Part shown: one piece after another, positions 1 to 12,253 of the stretch
How the letters are laid out: each line of letters starts with the position of its first letter
How positions within the stretch are numbered: position 1 is the stretch's first letter
NCBI GenBank assembly: GCA_003254925.1
Contig: QANZ01032345.1
Location: 1-64,000, forward strand
Direction: 5' to 3'
From: Chamaecrista fasciculata
Taxonomy: Eukaryota; Streptophyta; Magnoliopsida; Fabales; Fabaceae
Length of the DNA stretch: 64,000 nt
Notes under the pieces: model-generated
What the model saw: only the letters and a program-made list of their open reading frames with translations
Database searches by the model: none
Told to the model about the DNA's origin: nothing
Position numbers and translations under genes: made by a program

Positions 1-44
1 TATTTTACATAAAACGATTGGCCCTAGGGCACAATCTCCAACAA
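1..44 (-). mobile_element. Copia LTR fragment, cut by window edge
   Basis: These bases are the reverse complement of the 5' end of the same Copia LTR family seen at 493-2642, 5202-7193, 14439-16596 and 21651-24951 (LTR start TGTTGGAGATTGTGCCC on the minus strand). The element body lies to the left, outside the window. Confidence 0.85.
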
Positions 45-492
45 TTGAAATGAAGTTTATTCAAATACCTAGCATTTGAAATTCCATGGTATTTGAAATG
101 TCCTTATCCAAACGCACCATCAGTGTTCCTTTTATAGTCCTAGTAGTCATAGTAAATCTTGTTATGATAGAAATATTATGATTAATATTTGTGAATATTC
201 ACAAATGCCTTTTGATATCTCCAGTGCATAGAAGTTAGAGTTTTCTTGATAATTGTATATACCATCTTTAGTTTCTCTATGTACATTAAGTTAGGTACAT
301 CACCCTTATAGATCCTTTAGCCTATAAATAAAGGCTTTAGGTGTTGATGTAAAATGATGATATCATTTCAATGAAAGAATCACCCTCTCCTCCTACTTTT
401 CTCTCTACTTTGAGTATTCAAATTTCATATATTTCATAACACGTTATCAGCACGAGCCTCTACCAATTTGAGTGTTTGGCTTATGTGCATGA
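45..492 (+). mobile_element. Remnant of a second Copia-type LTR with primer site
   Basis: The stretch has a TATA box (CCTATAAATA, 321-330) and then reads to a likely LTR end ...TTTCATAACA at about 441. Directly after it comes CGTTATCAGCACGAG (442-456), a primer-binding site type common in plant Copia elements. Orientation is therefore plus, with the internal region cut off at 493 by Copia-1. No coding sequence follows. The open frame that starts at 468 is a chance reading frame that runs into the Copia-1 LTR. The family assignment rests on the primer site only. Confidence 0.55.
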
Positions 493-2642
493 TGTTGGAG
501 ATTATAGAGCGAGTGCAGCGGAAAAAGTGCAAAATTAAAATTTTCGCAAAAAAACTAATGATCTCCACCCAGGATCCACTATTGGTGTTTATACCAGCGA
601 GAAAAGAAGTTTACTTAAATCAAACAGTTGCTTCGAAATTTGCGATTCCGAGAAGTCCACAGGTCCGTGTCCTTCCTCTGCCGGCGATCCACACGAACAG
701 TTTGGCAGATACCCAGGTGCTAGCCTTCAATCTCTTCTCCAAGAGATTCCGGGAACCGATCTACAATCTTGAGTTCTCAAGAACACTTCTTGAAAACTCC
801 AAGATTTGGTGGCGCAGAACCAAGAATCAAATTCTTGGACACACAACTCTAGGGTTGTGCGACTTTCTCTCTCTATTTCACACAACTCGCCTAAACCCTT
901 AAGTTTTTAGGGTTTTCACAAAACTCTCTTTCACCCACTTGGAATGGGCGAATTTTTCTCTCTATCTTGGGCTAGGCAACTTGCTCTCTTTAAATAGGGA
1001 GAATCACATTCCTAACTCATGAAAATAGGGAATTACTAATTTTGATTATAAGATAACACTAATATTATAATTCAAAATCAAAAGGCAATTTAAATTTAAA
1101 TTTCAAGATCAAATCTTGAAAACTAAATATTGAATGCCCAATTGCCATTGGTTGGAATGAGTCAGGAGGATTTGAATTCTTAATTAAAATATTACACTAA
1201 TATCTTAATTTAAATTCAAAATGAAATCTTGAAATTTAAAATGCAAGATCAAATCTTGCACTCCACTCTCCAAGAATGCGCCACCTCCTATTATACTTTT
1301 ATAGGAATTTAATAAATAAGATAACAACCCTAACGCTTAGAAAGTTATCATAATCTTATTAATATCCTTAACAAATTGAATTAAAATATTATCCTAATAT
1401 CTTAATTCAAATTTGACTCTTGAATTCAAAATCAAATCTTGAATTCAAATTAACAAAATCACATTTTATTAATTAGATCCAAGTGAGGCGCCACCCTCAT
1501 TATCTTATCCTTCAATATAAGAGAATTTAATAAATCAATAATCCCCTAACTTTTAGGAGACTTAGCCAATTCATTATTCCCTAATATTTTAAATAAGAAT
1601 CCAATTGTAAATAGATTAATCAAATTAACTATTTAACAATTAATATATTTAAACTTGTCTAACAAATCTAAATATTACAAATGTAGATTTTATTCAAGAC
1701 AAGACTTCATGTCCTATGACATTCAACTATGTCTTAAATTGTGTCACTAAAGTGACTCACGAATTAAACCCTAATTCGTGTCCCATTACAGTATCTTGAT
1801 CCTGCTCATGTGTGACCCAGCAGGCCTCACGTGAAGTTGGCAGCAAGCCATCTCTATGACTCAGATCACAAGTCGAGAGCGGACTCTAGCAAGCCATCAC
1901 GACTACCCAAAACACATGAGTTATCGCTTTAACATCAACGACTTAACCTTAGTACCACCTTGTCATAATCCCTATTGTCACACGATATTTTGGTCACGAT
2001 TAAGGCACGGGAAAGTCATCCTTAATCCAAACCATAACTTTCTCGATTCCTTGAGTTAGTCCCATTTCCCTGTGTGGCCACACATTCCTTGGACAGACTC
2101 ATCGAGGGGCCCAGTTAAATATCTCTCAACTTAATGAGGGACAAAATTCCTTCTTGGTCAACCACATTCCTCAGCACGGCAAACAACTAAACCCGTACCT
2201 AGCCTGTATGGCTCCCCTGTTACGGGCAACGTTGGACTAGGCCAAAGTTCAGCATCTACAACGCTGGAATAGTCAAGACCTCAGGTCTAAGGGCATCGTG
2301 ACAGGTGTACAGGAGATGCTAGCTCATGACTAAACCCATGCAGGACTCTCCAGGTCGGTCCAACAACTTGTAACCCTTTACATAATTGCACCATGACTCT
2401 CGAAAAGCATCTCATGCGTGTATCTCTATACACCAAAGTCATGCTGGTCTTAGTTCATTCACGTTCCCACGTGGATAATCGACCAGGGACAATTTAGAAT
2501 AATTATCTCATAATTAATCACATATTGTTATCACAGTAAACATGCTAATAATATGATAACGACACAATTTATCATCCATAAATCAGTCAAACAATATGTT
2601 CATACACATAAAATGATTGGCCCTAGGGCACAATCTCCATCA
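493..2642 (-). repeat. Copia-1 3' LTR
   Basis: On the minus strand it starts TGATGGAGATTGTGCCC at 2642 and ends ...CAACA at 493. It aligns along its length with 5202-7193, 14439-16596 and 21651-24951. The adjacent internal sequence at about 2645-2660 (GTGCAAGTGGGAG on the minus strand) is the polypurine tract. Short open frames inside (468-902, 1856-2059) recur in the other LTR copies as non-coding shadows. Confidence 0.85.
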
Positions 2643-2689
2643 AACTCCCACTTGCACTGGGTACAATCATTAATCAAACTGTTCCTACA

Positions 2690-3388
2690 CTAGGTACATT
2701 GATCAATGTGTCTAATCCCCATCGAAGTTACATGGCGTTCATGTACGACCCGTGCTAGTGGTTTCGTAAGAGGATCGGCAACATTATCCTCGCCTGCTAC
2801 TTTACATATCTTAACATCACCTCTGTCAACCATCTCTCTAACAAGGTGATAAAGTCTGAGTATATGTTTGGTCCTTTGGTAGGACCGGGGCTCCTTGGCT
2901 TGTGCAATAGCACCACTATTGTCACAATACAAGGTTATAGGATCAGCAATGGTCGGAACCACACCAAGCTCAGCAATGAACTTCCTAATCCATACAGCAT
3001 CCTTCGCCGCATCTGATGCTGCTATATACTCAGCCTCCGTTGTAGAATCAACAATCGTCCTCTGCTTGGAACTCTTCCAACTCACGCTGCCACCGTTCAG
3101 GAGAAACACGTATCCAGACTACGATTTAAAATCATCTTGGTCGGCTTGAAAACTAGCGTCTGTGTAACCAATTACACATAGCTCTTCATCAGTTCCACCG
3201 TAAACCAAGAATTCATCCTTAGTCCTTCTTAAGTACCTAAGGATGTTTTTGACAGCGGTCCAATGATCTTCACCGGGGTCTTGTTGGAACCGGCTCATCA
3301 TGCTCAGGGCAAATGACACATCTGGTCGAGTACACAGCATGGCATAGATGATGGATCCTATTGCCGAGGCATAAGGGATGCCACTCAT
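2690..3388 (-). pseudogene. Copia-1 RNase H, interrupted by a stop
   Basis: The minus-strand frame encodes the C-terminal part of a Copia polyprotein. It runs from the RT connection (IPYASAIGSIIYAM, CTRPDVSFAL) through RNase H (STTEAEYIAASDAAK, LYCDNSGAIAQAKEP, KHILRLYHLVREMV, DNVADPLTKPL). The frame is open except for one nonsense codon at 3119-3121, where Copia relatives have a glutamine codon (CAG to TAG). A second nonsense change occurs just upstream at about 3421, in the segment before CPKTLDERGR. The catalytic acidic residues of RNase H are still present, but the protein cannot be made as a whole. Confidence 0.85.
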
Positions 3389-3784
3389 GCGCCCTCGCTC
3401 ATCAAGTGTCTTGGGACACTAATTCTTGCTCAGGCCTAAACCATGATTCATCAGTATAAATCCCTTCTTGGAATCCTGCAGCATACTGAACCGTTTCAGT
3501 ACCTTATCCAACTACATACTCTGACTCAATCCAAGAAGCCTTCGAGATCTATCTCTATAGATCTTGATGCCTAGAATGTAGGCAGCTTCTCCTAAGTCCT
3601 TCATTGAGAATGATTTTCCCAACCAAGATTTCACAATCTCCAAGGTAGGAACATCATTTCCAATGAGGAATATGTCATCGACATAAAGCACCAAGAACAC
3701 AATCGTGCTCCCACTAACCTTCTTATAAACACAAGGCTCATCAGGGTTTTGCAAGAAGCCAAACTCTTTGACTACCTCATCAAA
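3389..3784 (-). pseudogene. Copia-1 reverse transcriptase, C-terminal fragment
   Basis: Minus-strand translation shows the YVDD box (FLVLYVDDIFLIGND) followed by the Copia connection motif (GKSFSMKDLGEAAYILGIKI). A stop codon at about 3515 lies where relatives have Tyr in SQSTYLDKV. Homology stops abruptly at about 3784. There the frame runs directly into leader sequence at the deletion junction (AAAACGAT / TTCACC), so the catalytic fingers and palm upstream of YVDD are gone. Copia-2 carries the intact equivalent at 17092-17677. Confidence 0.85.
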
Positions 3785-5185
3785 ACGATTTCACCAAAGT
3801 TTACCGTGGCGTAGGCGATCATGCACCCTTAGGTTATTTAGGTAGGTAACTCCTTACCAATCTCATCTTATGTGACTCTTAGATCTTTATGGGACTGTAT
3901 CATCATATGATACTTATTATGGCATGTTTATCCCATCTAATGCCTTGAGGTCCAAATCCGATTTGATAACCCCATTAAGTCACACAAAAAACTTGTGAAT
4001 AGCTAGGCTAAAAACAACGAGGCCGAAGCCCAACCCCATATCATCAAGGCCCACTAAACACGTGTCGCATAGGCGATCACCGCATTTAATAAACCGAGAT
4101 TTCAACAAGGCGTTGCGTTGAATCTCCCATTCGCCCGTGTCTCCTCAAGGTCAAGGTAGATACGTGTCGCGTAGGCGATCACCGCTCCACGATGAACAAG
4201 ACTTTAACAGGGTGTTTTATTGATGGCATTAAAACTTAAGATTTTTAAAAGGGTTCAATTTTAATGTTCCGTTTTAGTTCAATTTTAAAACCAATTTTAA
4301 AATTAAACGAGTCGTGTCATGTGTTTATTTCCCCATGTATCTCATACATATAAGCACATGCACGGATTTTGTATCTCATACAAAATCCTACGCTCGTAGC
4401 GTAAAATTAAAGTTGCATGTTAAAATTCGCATCCCTAAGCATACATCTAGCGCATTACATCACATACAAAACTAAATGCATAAAACACACCGTGTTTAGA
4501 TATGGCCCATCTACCCTATAATCCTCTCAAGCCAATGAGAGAATTTTTCTAAAAGGAAAAAAATTAAATTACATTGGGAAAAACCTCAGTTACATTGAGG
4601 TATAAACAAAATGTAAAATTACAACAGAGTATAGGGAGACGACACGCAGGCCGTATTTACCAAAAACCCTATAGCCATATCCAACACCACATAACACATA
4701 TGAACAATTCACATATTATCATGTCAAACACGGCATACAACAACACATACCGAAAACAATTTTAAAATGTGTTCAATTAGGGTTAGTGCAATTTTAACAT
4801 GCCTTTCTTGAAAATTAGGCCTTGTATCAATAATTATAAAATCAAGAATCTCATTCAAGAATTTAAATTATTGCCCCAAAAATTTTAAAATTCATAATTT
4901 TAATAAATTTCCAGCCACCCCACAATATTATATAAAACATTTTTAACTATAATTATATAGGGGTTTCGACTTAAGCCTTAAAATTTCATGAAAATATTTC
5001 AAATCAATCCAATTGATTTTATATGTATCATATACATAAAATTTGCACCTATTCCATAGATCGAGTTTTTAAAGAAAACTTTTCGGTGGATTTTCGCAAA
5101 ATCAAACATACGATTGAAAGCGGTAAACACATATCATACATCACATTTACAATTCACCAAAACCAGTATTAAACTCAAAACTAGC
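3785..5185 (-). other. Copia-1 untranslated leader
   Basis: This 1.4 kb stretch between the deletion junction and the primer site corresponds to 20220-21634 of Copia-2. It has no convincing reading frame. It carries three copies of a short motif around AGGCGATCA (about 3810-3826, 4064-4084, 4153-4174), each followed by a related downstream sequence. Leader sequences of this length occur in other plant Copia elements; what the repeats do is not known to me. Confidence 0.6.
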
Positions 5186-5200
5186 GTGGCTCTGATACCA
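5186..5200 (-). other. Copia-1 primer-binding site (tRNA-iMet type)
   Basis: On the minus strand the sequence reads TGGTATCAGAGCCAC, one base after the 3' end of the 5' LTR (5202). This is the standard plant Copia primer site complementary to the 3' end of initiator tRNA-Met. It fixes the orientation and the LTR boundary. Confidence 0.9.
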
Positions 5201-5201
5201 C

Positions 5202-7193
5202 TGTTGGGAAATCACAGAGCCGGCGCAGCGGAAGCGGAAATAATAAAACAAAAATTTAAAACGCCACTCTGTGATTTCCTTCAAGATCCGCTACATGAAT
5301 TTAAACCAGTAAAGTTAGTGGTATACCTCACGAGTTTCAATTGGTCCGGTTGAACTGTGCGATTCTGAGAAGTCCACTTGAAGCGTCCTTCCTCCGCCGG
5401 TAATCCACACGAGCAGTTTAGTGCCAACAAGGTGCTAGCCTTCAGTTCTTTTCTCCAAAAGAACTCGGGACCTCGATCTACGGCTCTTGGTGATCAAGAA
5501 CAATTCTTGAACCAAGAGGATGGGTGGCGCAAGAAACAAGAGAGGGTCTCTTGTTTTCTCTCTCAAAACCCTAATTTAGGAACAAGTCGATTTTTTCCTC
5601 TCACTCTTGAAGAAATCGACTTCTCTCTCTAGGTTTATGGCCAGACGAAATTCTCTCTCTTTTCTCACAAAAGAAGAAAGCAAAATTCACTTAGTGAATT
5701 AGGGTTGGCAAAGTCGACTTGCCTCTTAAAATATATAGTTAGGGGAGTTTTGATAATTATAATTAGGGAATCCCTAAATTATAGGATTATCAAATTATAA
5801 AATTATGAGATTACAATAATATCATAATTTTAGGACTTGAATTCTTAATTAAAATATTACCTTAATATCTTAATTCAAATTCAAAATGCAATATTTGAGA
5901 ATCAAATTGGAAAATCAAATCTTCCTTAGATCCTCAAATCCATGCGCCATTCCCCTTCCATTATCTTGGAACTTTATAAATCAAAATAACACTCCTAATT
6001 CTTAGGAAGTTATAACCAACTTATTATCTTCCAAAGATTTTGAATTAAAATATTACCCTAATATCTTTAATTCAAATTTTGAATCTCAAGATCAAATCTT
6101 GAATTCAAATTCATGACTTTAATTAATAAAACAATTTTAATAATTAAAATCTCCTTTAAATGAGCCGCCACCCTCAACCTTTTATTAGTGGATTTAATAA
6201 ATCAATAATCTCCTAACTTTTAGGAACCTTATCTGATTTATTTTCCCTAATATTATAATTGCAAATAGATTAATCCCATTAACTATTTTACAATTAATAT
6301 ATTTAAACTTGTCCCACAAATTTAAATATCATAACCGTAGATTTAATTTAAGACAAGACTTTATGTCCTAGACACTTAGCTATGTCTTAAATTGTGTCAC
6401 CGGAGTGACTCACGAATTAACCCTAATTCGTGTCCCCTTAAGCGGTGTCCAGATCCTACTCATGTGAGTTATCGTTTTATCAAAATAACCGATTTAACCT
6501 TAGTACCACCTTGTCATATATCCTATTGTCACACGATATCTTGGTTCTAGATAAGGCACGGGAAAGTCATCCTTAATCCAAACCACAACTTTCTCGATCT
6601 TCTTGAGTTAGTCCCAATTTACTGAGTGGCCACTCTTTCCTTGGACAGACTCATCAAGGGCGCCAATTAGATATCTCTCATCTCTATGAGGGACAAAATC
6701 CCATCTTGGTCAACCACATTCCTCAGCATTGCAATCAACCAAACCCGTACCTAGCCCTTATGGCTACCCTGCTACGGGCAACGTTAGACTAGGCCAAAGT
6801 TTGACAACTACAACGCCGGAATAGTCAAGACCTCAGGTCTATGGCATCGTGACAGGTTTACAGGAGAGGCTAGCTAATGACTAAACCCATGCAGGACTCT
6901 CCGGGTCAGTCCAGCAACTTGTAACCCCTTACATAATTGCACCATGACTATCGTAAAGCATCTAGTGCATGTATCTCCATACACCGAGGTCATGCTGGTC
7001 TTAGTTCATTCTCGCTCCCACGAGAATAATCGACCAGGGACGGATTTAGATTAATTATCTCATAATTAATCAAGGACGCTATCATAGTAAACATGCTAAT
7101 AATACGATAACAGCATAATTTATCTCCATAAATTAATCAATATGTTCAAAACATATACATAAAATGATTGGCCCTAGGGCACAATCTCCAACA
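5202..7193 (-). repeat. Copia-1 5' LTR
   Basis: On the minus strand it begins TGTTGGAGATTGTGCCC at 7193 and ends ...TTTCCCAACA at 5202, next to the primer site. At 1992 bp it is about 160 bp shorter than the 3' LTR copy, so the two have diverged by indels. Small open frames inside are not conserved coding sequence. Confidence 0.88.
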
Positions 7194-7932
7194 GTGTACT
7201 TATAAACCTTCTCATAAAGATGAACTTTTCAATTCAACTCTCAAAGGTGAATTTAGCTAGAAAAATTATTAGATAAATTATATAAAAGATCTCGACAAAA
7301 GAAAAAATATATAAGTCGAGAAAAAATAAAAAAAGTATCTTTGAGAAAGCTCAAATACTAAAAGTATTACCATAAGAGCCTATCAAGAAAAAAGACTGGT
7401 CAGTCAAAAGAATAGAGTCCTGTGCCATATGACTCAAATGAGCCTTGAGCTAGCTACTTTCTTTTTGTGGATAAGTAGAGTTGAATTGTTAAGGAAAACT
7501 TGAAGAGAGATTTTAAAGTAAACACCAATTTCCTTTCTTTTCTCCCTATATTTCTTCTCATATATATTAGCCTTTTCCTGTACATTACAACCGTATTAAA
7601 GTCCTCTTGATTAAGAATTATTATTTCACTTAAAGTGGAGACTTTGAGAATTTCTACAAACTTATGGTAGAAACTTAGTCTAAGGCATGACTAGAGAGAA
7701 AATGATACCCAATTAGTGAGGAGAGTGATACACTTATAAGATTGGTCTTATGAAAATTGGATTGCACTACTTTACTTAGTTACTTGCTTAGTGAAATCTA
7801 TAGCTATAGTTTGTGACTATGTGCTGGCCTTGAATCATGAACTTGGGAAAGTTCCTAGATTCTCTGGCATATTCTTTCTTCTTCTACTTTGAACCTTTGC
7901 TCAGGAGTGCAAAGTCTTAAGTGTGGCAGATT
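7194..7932 (+). mobile_element. Athila-like internal 3' fragment, left-truncated
   Basis: From about 7390 onward it aligns with 11700-12253, the region before the second LTR. Shared landmarks are the stretches around GACTGGTCAGT / GACTGATCAGT, CATTACAACC, GAGAATTTCTACAA and CCTTGAATCATGAACTTG. It is cut at 7193/7194 by the end of Copia-1. No coding sequence is apparent. Confidence 0.65.
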
Positions 7933-9105
7933 TGATCAACCCAAAAGTGAACAAGTTATCTGGCCTTCTTTTGGTGTGTTTATAATAATAATATATTAGA
8001 ATTAGACCAATTAATATGCTAAGGGCAACACTAAGGTATGGTGGAATAAAGTGGATAAAAAGAGTTAATTAGCATTTATTTATTGTACTTTATAAATAGG
8101 TGCTACTTAATGGTTTATTCAGTGTTTCAGATATCCAAACAGGGCCAAACCAAGAAGGAAATATCAGAATATTCGAGAAGATCACGTTGAGCACAAGATA
8201 TCCTTGCGCCGCCACGTGGGCCGCTGGCCCATGATAGGTGAATCTCGCGGCGCACGTATCTGTTAGGAATATGACGTCGGCAAGTAAGCTTCAGCGCAGT
8301 TTGATGTTGTGCCGTCATCTTGAGCCAACGGCCCAAGTTGCAAATCTCGCGGCGCAGATTAATCTGAAGTAGTAGAGTATGTTTTGCACGACTATGATTT
8401 AAGATACGAAGATATAATCGAAATATCGCAGATATTTCGTTGCACCTTCGTATTGGGCCGCCGGCGCAAGCAACGGCCCAGAGGCGATTTTCTTCCCTTG
8501 ACTTGCGGACTAAGCACACTACTCAACACTATAAATAGAGGTCGTCATTCCATGCTCAGAGCATCGAAATCATAATACTACTCAAATTCTCTCTTTAGTT
8601 TAGAATAGTTCTCTGCCTAGAGCATGAGTAACTAATTAGGTAGATACTTGAGGAATGCCTCAAGGATGTGACTTGAGATCACCATGTTTCGCTGTAGAGT
8701 CAAGATATTGATGTTGCATTTATGAGGTATGATCAATTCCTTCATAGGTAATTGTTGAAGTTGTTTATAGTTTAAATACATTGTCTAACTTGGAAAAGTA
8801 AATGCATATTTATTATCTATTCTCTACAATGAACGAACTACGATAGTCCATCTCTAGGGTTTTCTCTCAAGTATTATTATTATTATTTTGACTCTTCATA
8901 TCTTATTAAATCGTGACAACCCTCAAAAATAAAAGTTACAACCTTCGTCACAATTCTCTTAGCCTCATCATATTGAGTTCCGCGAGAGATCCGACCTTGG
9001 GTTAGCATCTATATTATATTTTAATAAATATAGTTATACTTGCAAGGCTCGAGTATAATTAAATTTGATCCGTTCGTTTGACACCTTACGACGAGTGTCC
9101 GGTCA
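7933..9105 (+). repeat. Athila-like LTR, copy 1
   Basis: It starts TGATCAACCC and ends ...GTGTCCGGTCA. It shares blocks with copies at 12254-13751 and 42859-46950: AATTAATATGCTAAGGG, TGTTTCAGATATCCAAACAG, a TATA box CTATAAATAGAG near 8529, and the 3' block TTCCGCGAGAGATCCGACC. At 1173 bp it is about 0.3 kb shorter than copy 2, so it has internal deletions. Confidence 0.8.
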
Positions 9106-10332
9106 GAAGGAGATATCAACAGTGGAACAACAAGAGAAGGAACCATTATTAGATTACTTGGACATATTCCAGGAATTGCTATATAGATGCCCAAACCATC
9201 AGTTTAGCGAGGAGAATCTGGTCATCTACTTCTGTAATGGACTTCTCCCAAACGATGCCGACCACTTGGATGCGTCAGCTAATGGATCTATCACCAAGCT
9301 AGATGTCGAGGAAGCTTGGAGTTTGATTAAGGAGGTTGCAGTTAGGAAATATCATCGGAGAAGGATTAAAGAAGATAATGCTGAGGATCTATCACTACAG
9401 GCCATGATGGAAAAAATAGAACAACTAACTAGGGAATTAGAAGAAGTAAAAACCGAACAAGAAAACTACAAAAAGATACCCCAGTTAGCATTAGGTGAGA
9501 ATAGGGCCTGCAATGCAATTATGTTCTACGATGAGGAAGAAGTTTCAGTCAGAGGTTATCAAGGAGGAAACTCTTATAACTCTAGTTGGAACACCCGCCA
9601 ATCCTGTGGATGGGAAAATTCCAATACTCGCAATAAATTGGAAAATGGAAAGACTAAAATAGAAGAAAAGCAAAACGAACTTGAGAAAGGGCTCGAAGAA
9701 TTACGAAGCTATTTCGCCAGCCGTATAAACTCGGTTGACGAAGAATTAGACGAGGAAAGTCTCAAAGATGGAGATAACACAGGTTCGATTGATCATTCTA
9801 TTTCTGTTACCCCTCTTCCATTTTCTTGTGATGAAACAGGTAAGCAATGTAGCGAGGAAGATGGAATTAAATTGGAAGACTTCAATCTTCATGACAATGA
9901 TGAATCTCTCATATCTACCCAAACACCTGACTTCAATAGCCCTCGCGAAAGCAATGGTGGGCCCCATGTAAAGATAACGATGATTGGCTATCCATGGATC
10001 ACAACACCTTGGTAGCAGTTGAAGTTTCCAAAGACGAGGTGCTAAAAGAAGAAGAAGAATCAGACGAAGAATCCGAGAATCCACCTCTGATGAGAATTGC
10101 AAAGCAACCTGAAATAGAGAAGCCTCCTCTCGCTCATATTGATTTTGTTATTCCTGACCCCATTCCCACATCACCCTCTATTTATGATTATATTTCTTTA
10201 TGTGGTATAGGTATGAAGGAAACTATTAAAGAGGACCACGCTAACCAGAGGGAAGGGAACTTCATACATTCCCTCGAGCATCGACGCCTCCTGCCCCTCT
10301 GGATTTTTAAAGAGAATTTGAAGCCGGATTAA
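9106..10332 (+). pseudogene. Athila-like Gypsy gag, 5'-truncated and frameshifted
   Basis: The frame 9065-10015 contains a Gypsy gag core: LLDYLDIFQELLYRCPNHQF, VIYFCNGLLPNDADHLDAS and EEAWSLIKEVA match the plant capsid pattern of an aromatic-rich helix followed by a YF.GL segment. An acidic, coiled-coil rich tail follows. A second frame (9994-10332) continues in another phase with an acidic segment, ending at 10332. So the original gag is interrupted by a frameshift near 10000. Homology begins right after the LTR end at 9105, so the N-terminal gag codons are lost, and the ATG at 9065 lies in the LTR. No zinc knuckle was seen. Its role would be to form the particle of a retroelement; it is unlikely to be functional here. 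Confidence 0.7.
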
Positions 10333-12253
10333 GCTTCAAATTGTTTCTTCTTCCCACTTATCTCTTATTTATCATTTTCAATTTTATTTGTGAGATAAGT
10401 GTGGGGGAGGAAATAACTCCAGTAGGTTAGTTTTTATTGCTTTCAGTATTTTATTTTACTTGTTTTTAATTTCGTTTTCGTCTGGTTGACCAAAGTGATT
10501 TGATTAGTTTGGATCAGCCCAAGTTATTTTATTGTTTTCAGTTTTTAAACTTTCGTTTTATATTTTTGTTTTTGTGTCAAAACTCCTTGATCATTATCAT
10601 ATGAATTCTTAAGAATAAGCTATTAAAAATAATAATAATAATAATAATAAATAAATAAATATAAATAATGGTACACGTGCATTGATCATTAGGTAGTAAG
10701 TAATTTTCTTCTAACTATTTCTTGAATTTGATCACCTCAATTGATAGTTTAGCATAAAATTTTTCCTACCCATAAAAAATTATTATTTTCCATTATAATC
10801 TCAAATATTCTCGTTGACAAATTATTTAATATTTTCTCAATTTTTAAATTTCCTCTTCTCTTTCCCTTATTATTTTATTTCCCTTTAACATTGAGGACAA
10901 TGTGTTCTAAGTGTGAGGGAGAGAGGAGTAAATTCACACTCTTACCTTAGTTCTTTACTCCTATTTGATTCTAACATTGGGGACAATGTTACGTTTTATG
11001 TGTGGGGGAGAGGAGTAAGTTAGAGTAACTTACATTTTGGTTTTCCCAACAATTATTTTCGCCTATTTTGGTATTTGATTAAATATTCTACACTTTTATT
11101 TTTCACTTTTTGAGTAGAATTCGAATTAGTTGAATTTTTAATATGTTTCAAAGTCTTGAGTGAAGAATTTCATATTTATGATAAGAGTTTAGTCTTGGTT
11201 GTTTTCTATAGCCTTAGAGTAATCTAAGTAATTTTCTTAGTATAGTAGTATTGTTTGATTTTTATAGACCAATTTGAGATAAACCCAGCCTAGTTGGAAG
11301 TTTAAGCCTAAATATTTCCTATCTTTTGAGTGACATTTTAGTCTCTTAGTTTTGTTTTCTTTAGAACTTGTTTTAAATCTTGGTTAAAGCTTTATGTGAT
11401 TAAATATCCTTAATATGATAGAGGCATTTGTTTCTTCACCCTTTTATCCCAAACACTAGCATAAACAAATTATCCCTTGTTAGCCCCTTTAAACCTTTTA
11501 ACTAGGTGTTTTAAATATTACTATAAACATTTCTTTTAGTAAAAGTTTTTGCCATAGTCCTCGTTTTTTGTTTTTATCCCTCTTAGGATTGGGCTTCGCC
11601 AATTGTATTTAAAAAAATATATATGAAAAGAAAAGGAAAAAAAAGAGAAAAAGAAAAAGTATCTTGCAAAAAGAAAAGAAAAATCAAGAGAAAAGCAAGA
11701 GAAAAAGACTGATCAGTTAAAAGAAGAGAGTATTGTGCTTATTGACTCTCCATATATATGTGCTTCAAGTAAGATTGGCAATAACCCTTAGAAAAAGAGG
11801 ATAAGGATTTCATGAGGACGATGGTTATCAAGTATACTAATTTGAAATTTTGTAAGTCTAACACCAAATTTCCTTTCTTTCATCACCTTCATTCTATATG
11901 GCCTTTCCATTCATTACAACCCTATTAAAGACCTCGTGATTTTGGATAATTTAACACTTGTGGTGAAGACCTTGAGAATTTCTACAAGCCTATGGTAGGG
12001 AACTTACTCTAAGGAATGACTTGAGAGAAAAATACCCAATTAGTGAGGAAAGCGATACACTTTTGGAATTGGTCTAATAGAAATTAGATCGTGTTACTTT
12101 ACAGAGTTTCTTGCTTGGTGAATTCTCTAGCTCTAGATCATGACTATGTACTAGCCTTGAATCATGAACTTGAGAAAGTTCCTTGATTCTTTGGCATATT
12201 CTTTCTTCTTCTACTTCGTACCTTTGCTCAGGAGGTCTTAAGTGTTGGGGATT
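10333..12253 (+). other. Athila-like 3' internal non-coding region
   Basis: AT-rich with no convincing frame. It has a TAA/TAAA microsatellite (10627-10665) and repeated purine-rich blocks AGTGTGGGGGAGG-like at about 10398, 10908 and 11001. Two of these follow the palindrome-like ACATTGAGGACAATGT / ACATTGGGGACAATGT. These blocks are typical of the region between coding sequence and the 3' LTR in plant Gypsy elements. The last (AAGTGTTGGGGATT, about 12240-12253) is the likely polypurine tract. Confidence 0.6.

Larger units (their letters stand above)
493..7193 (-). mobile_element. Copia-1: internally deleted Copia retrotransposon
   Basis: Two LTRs of about 2.0-2.15 kb (493-2642 and 5202-7193) lie in direct orientation and flank an internal region of only 2.56 kb. 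The tRNA-iMet type primer site next to the right LTR and the polypurine stretch next to the left LTR set the minus orientation. The internal region keeps RNase H and the last part of reverse transcriptase. Everything from the middle of RT through integrase, protease and gag is missing, and the leader resumes at about 3785. The equivalent region of Copia-2 spans about 17.68-20.22 kb, so roughly 2.5 kb was lost. The 5 bp on each side (CATGA at 488-492, GTGTA at 7194-7198) do not match, so no target duplication is visible. Confidence 0.85.

Noticed and set aside
468-902. 144-residue plus-strand reading frame
   Set aside because: It runs from the flank into the Copia-1 LTR, and the equivalent frame is broken in the other LTR copies. 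No domain is recognisable.
8127-8519. 130-residue minus-strand frame in the Athila-like LTR
   Set aside because: Antisense to an LTR. The related LTRs at 12634-12834 and 43235-43477 keep only pieces of it with other frames.
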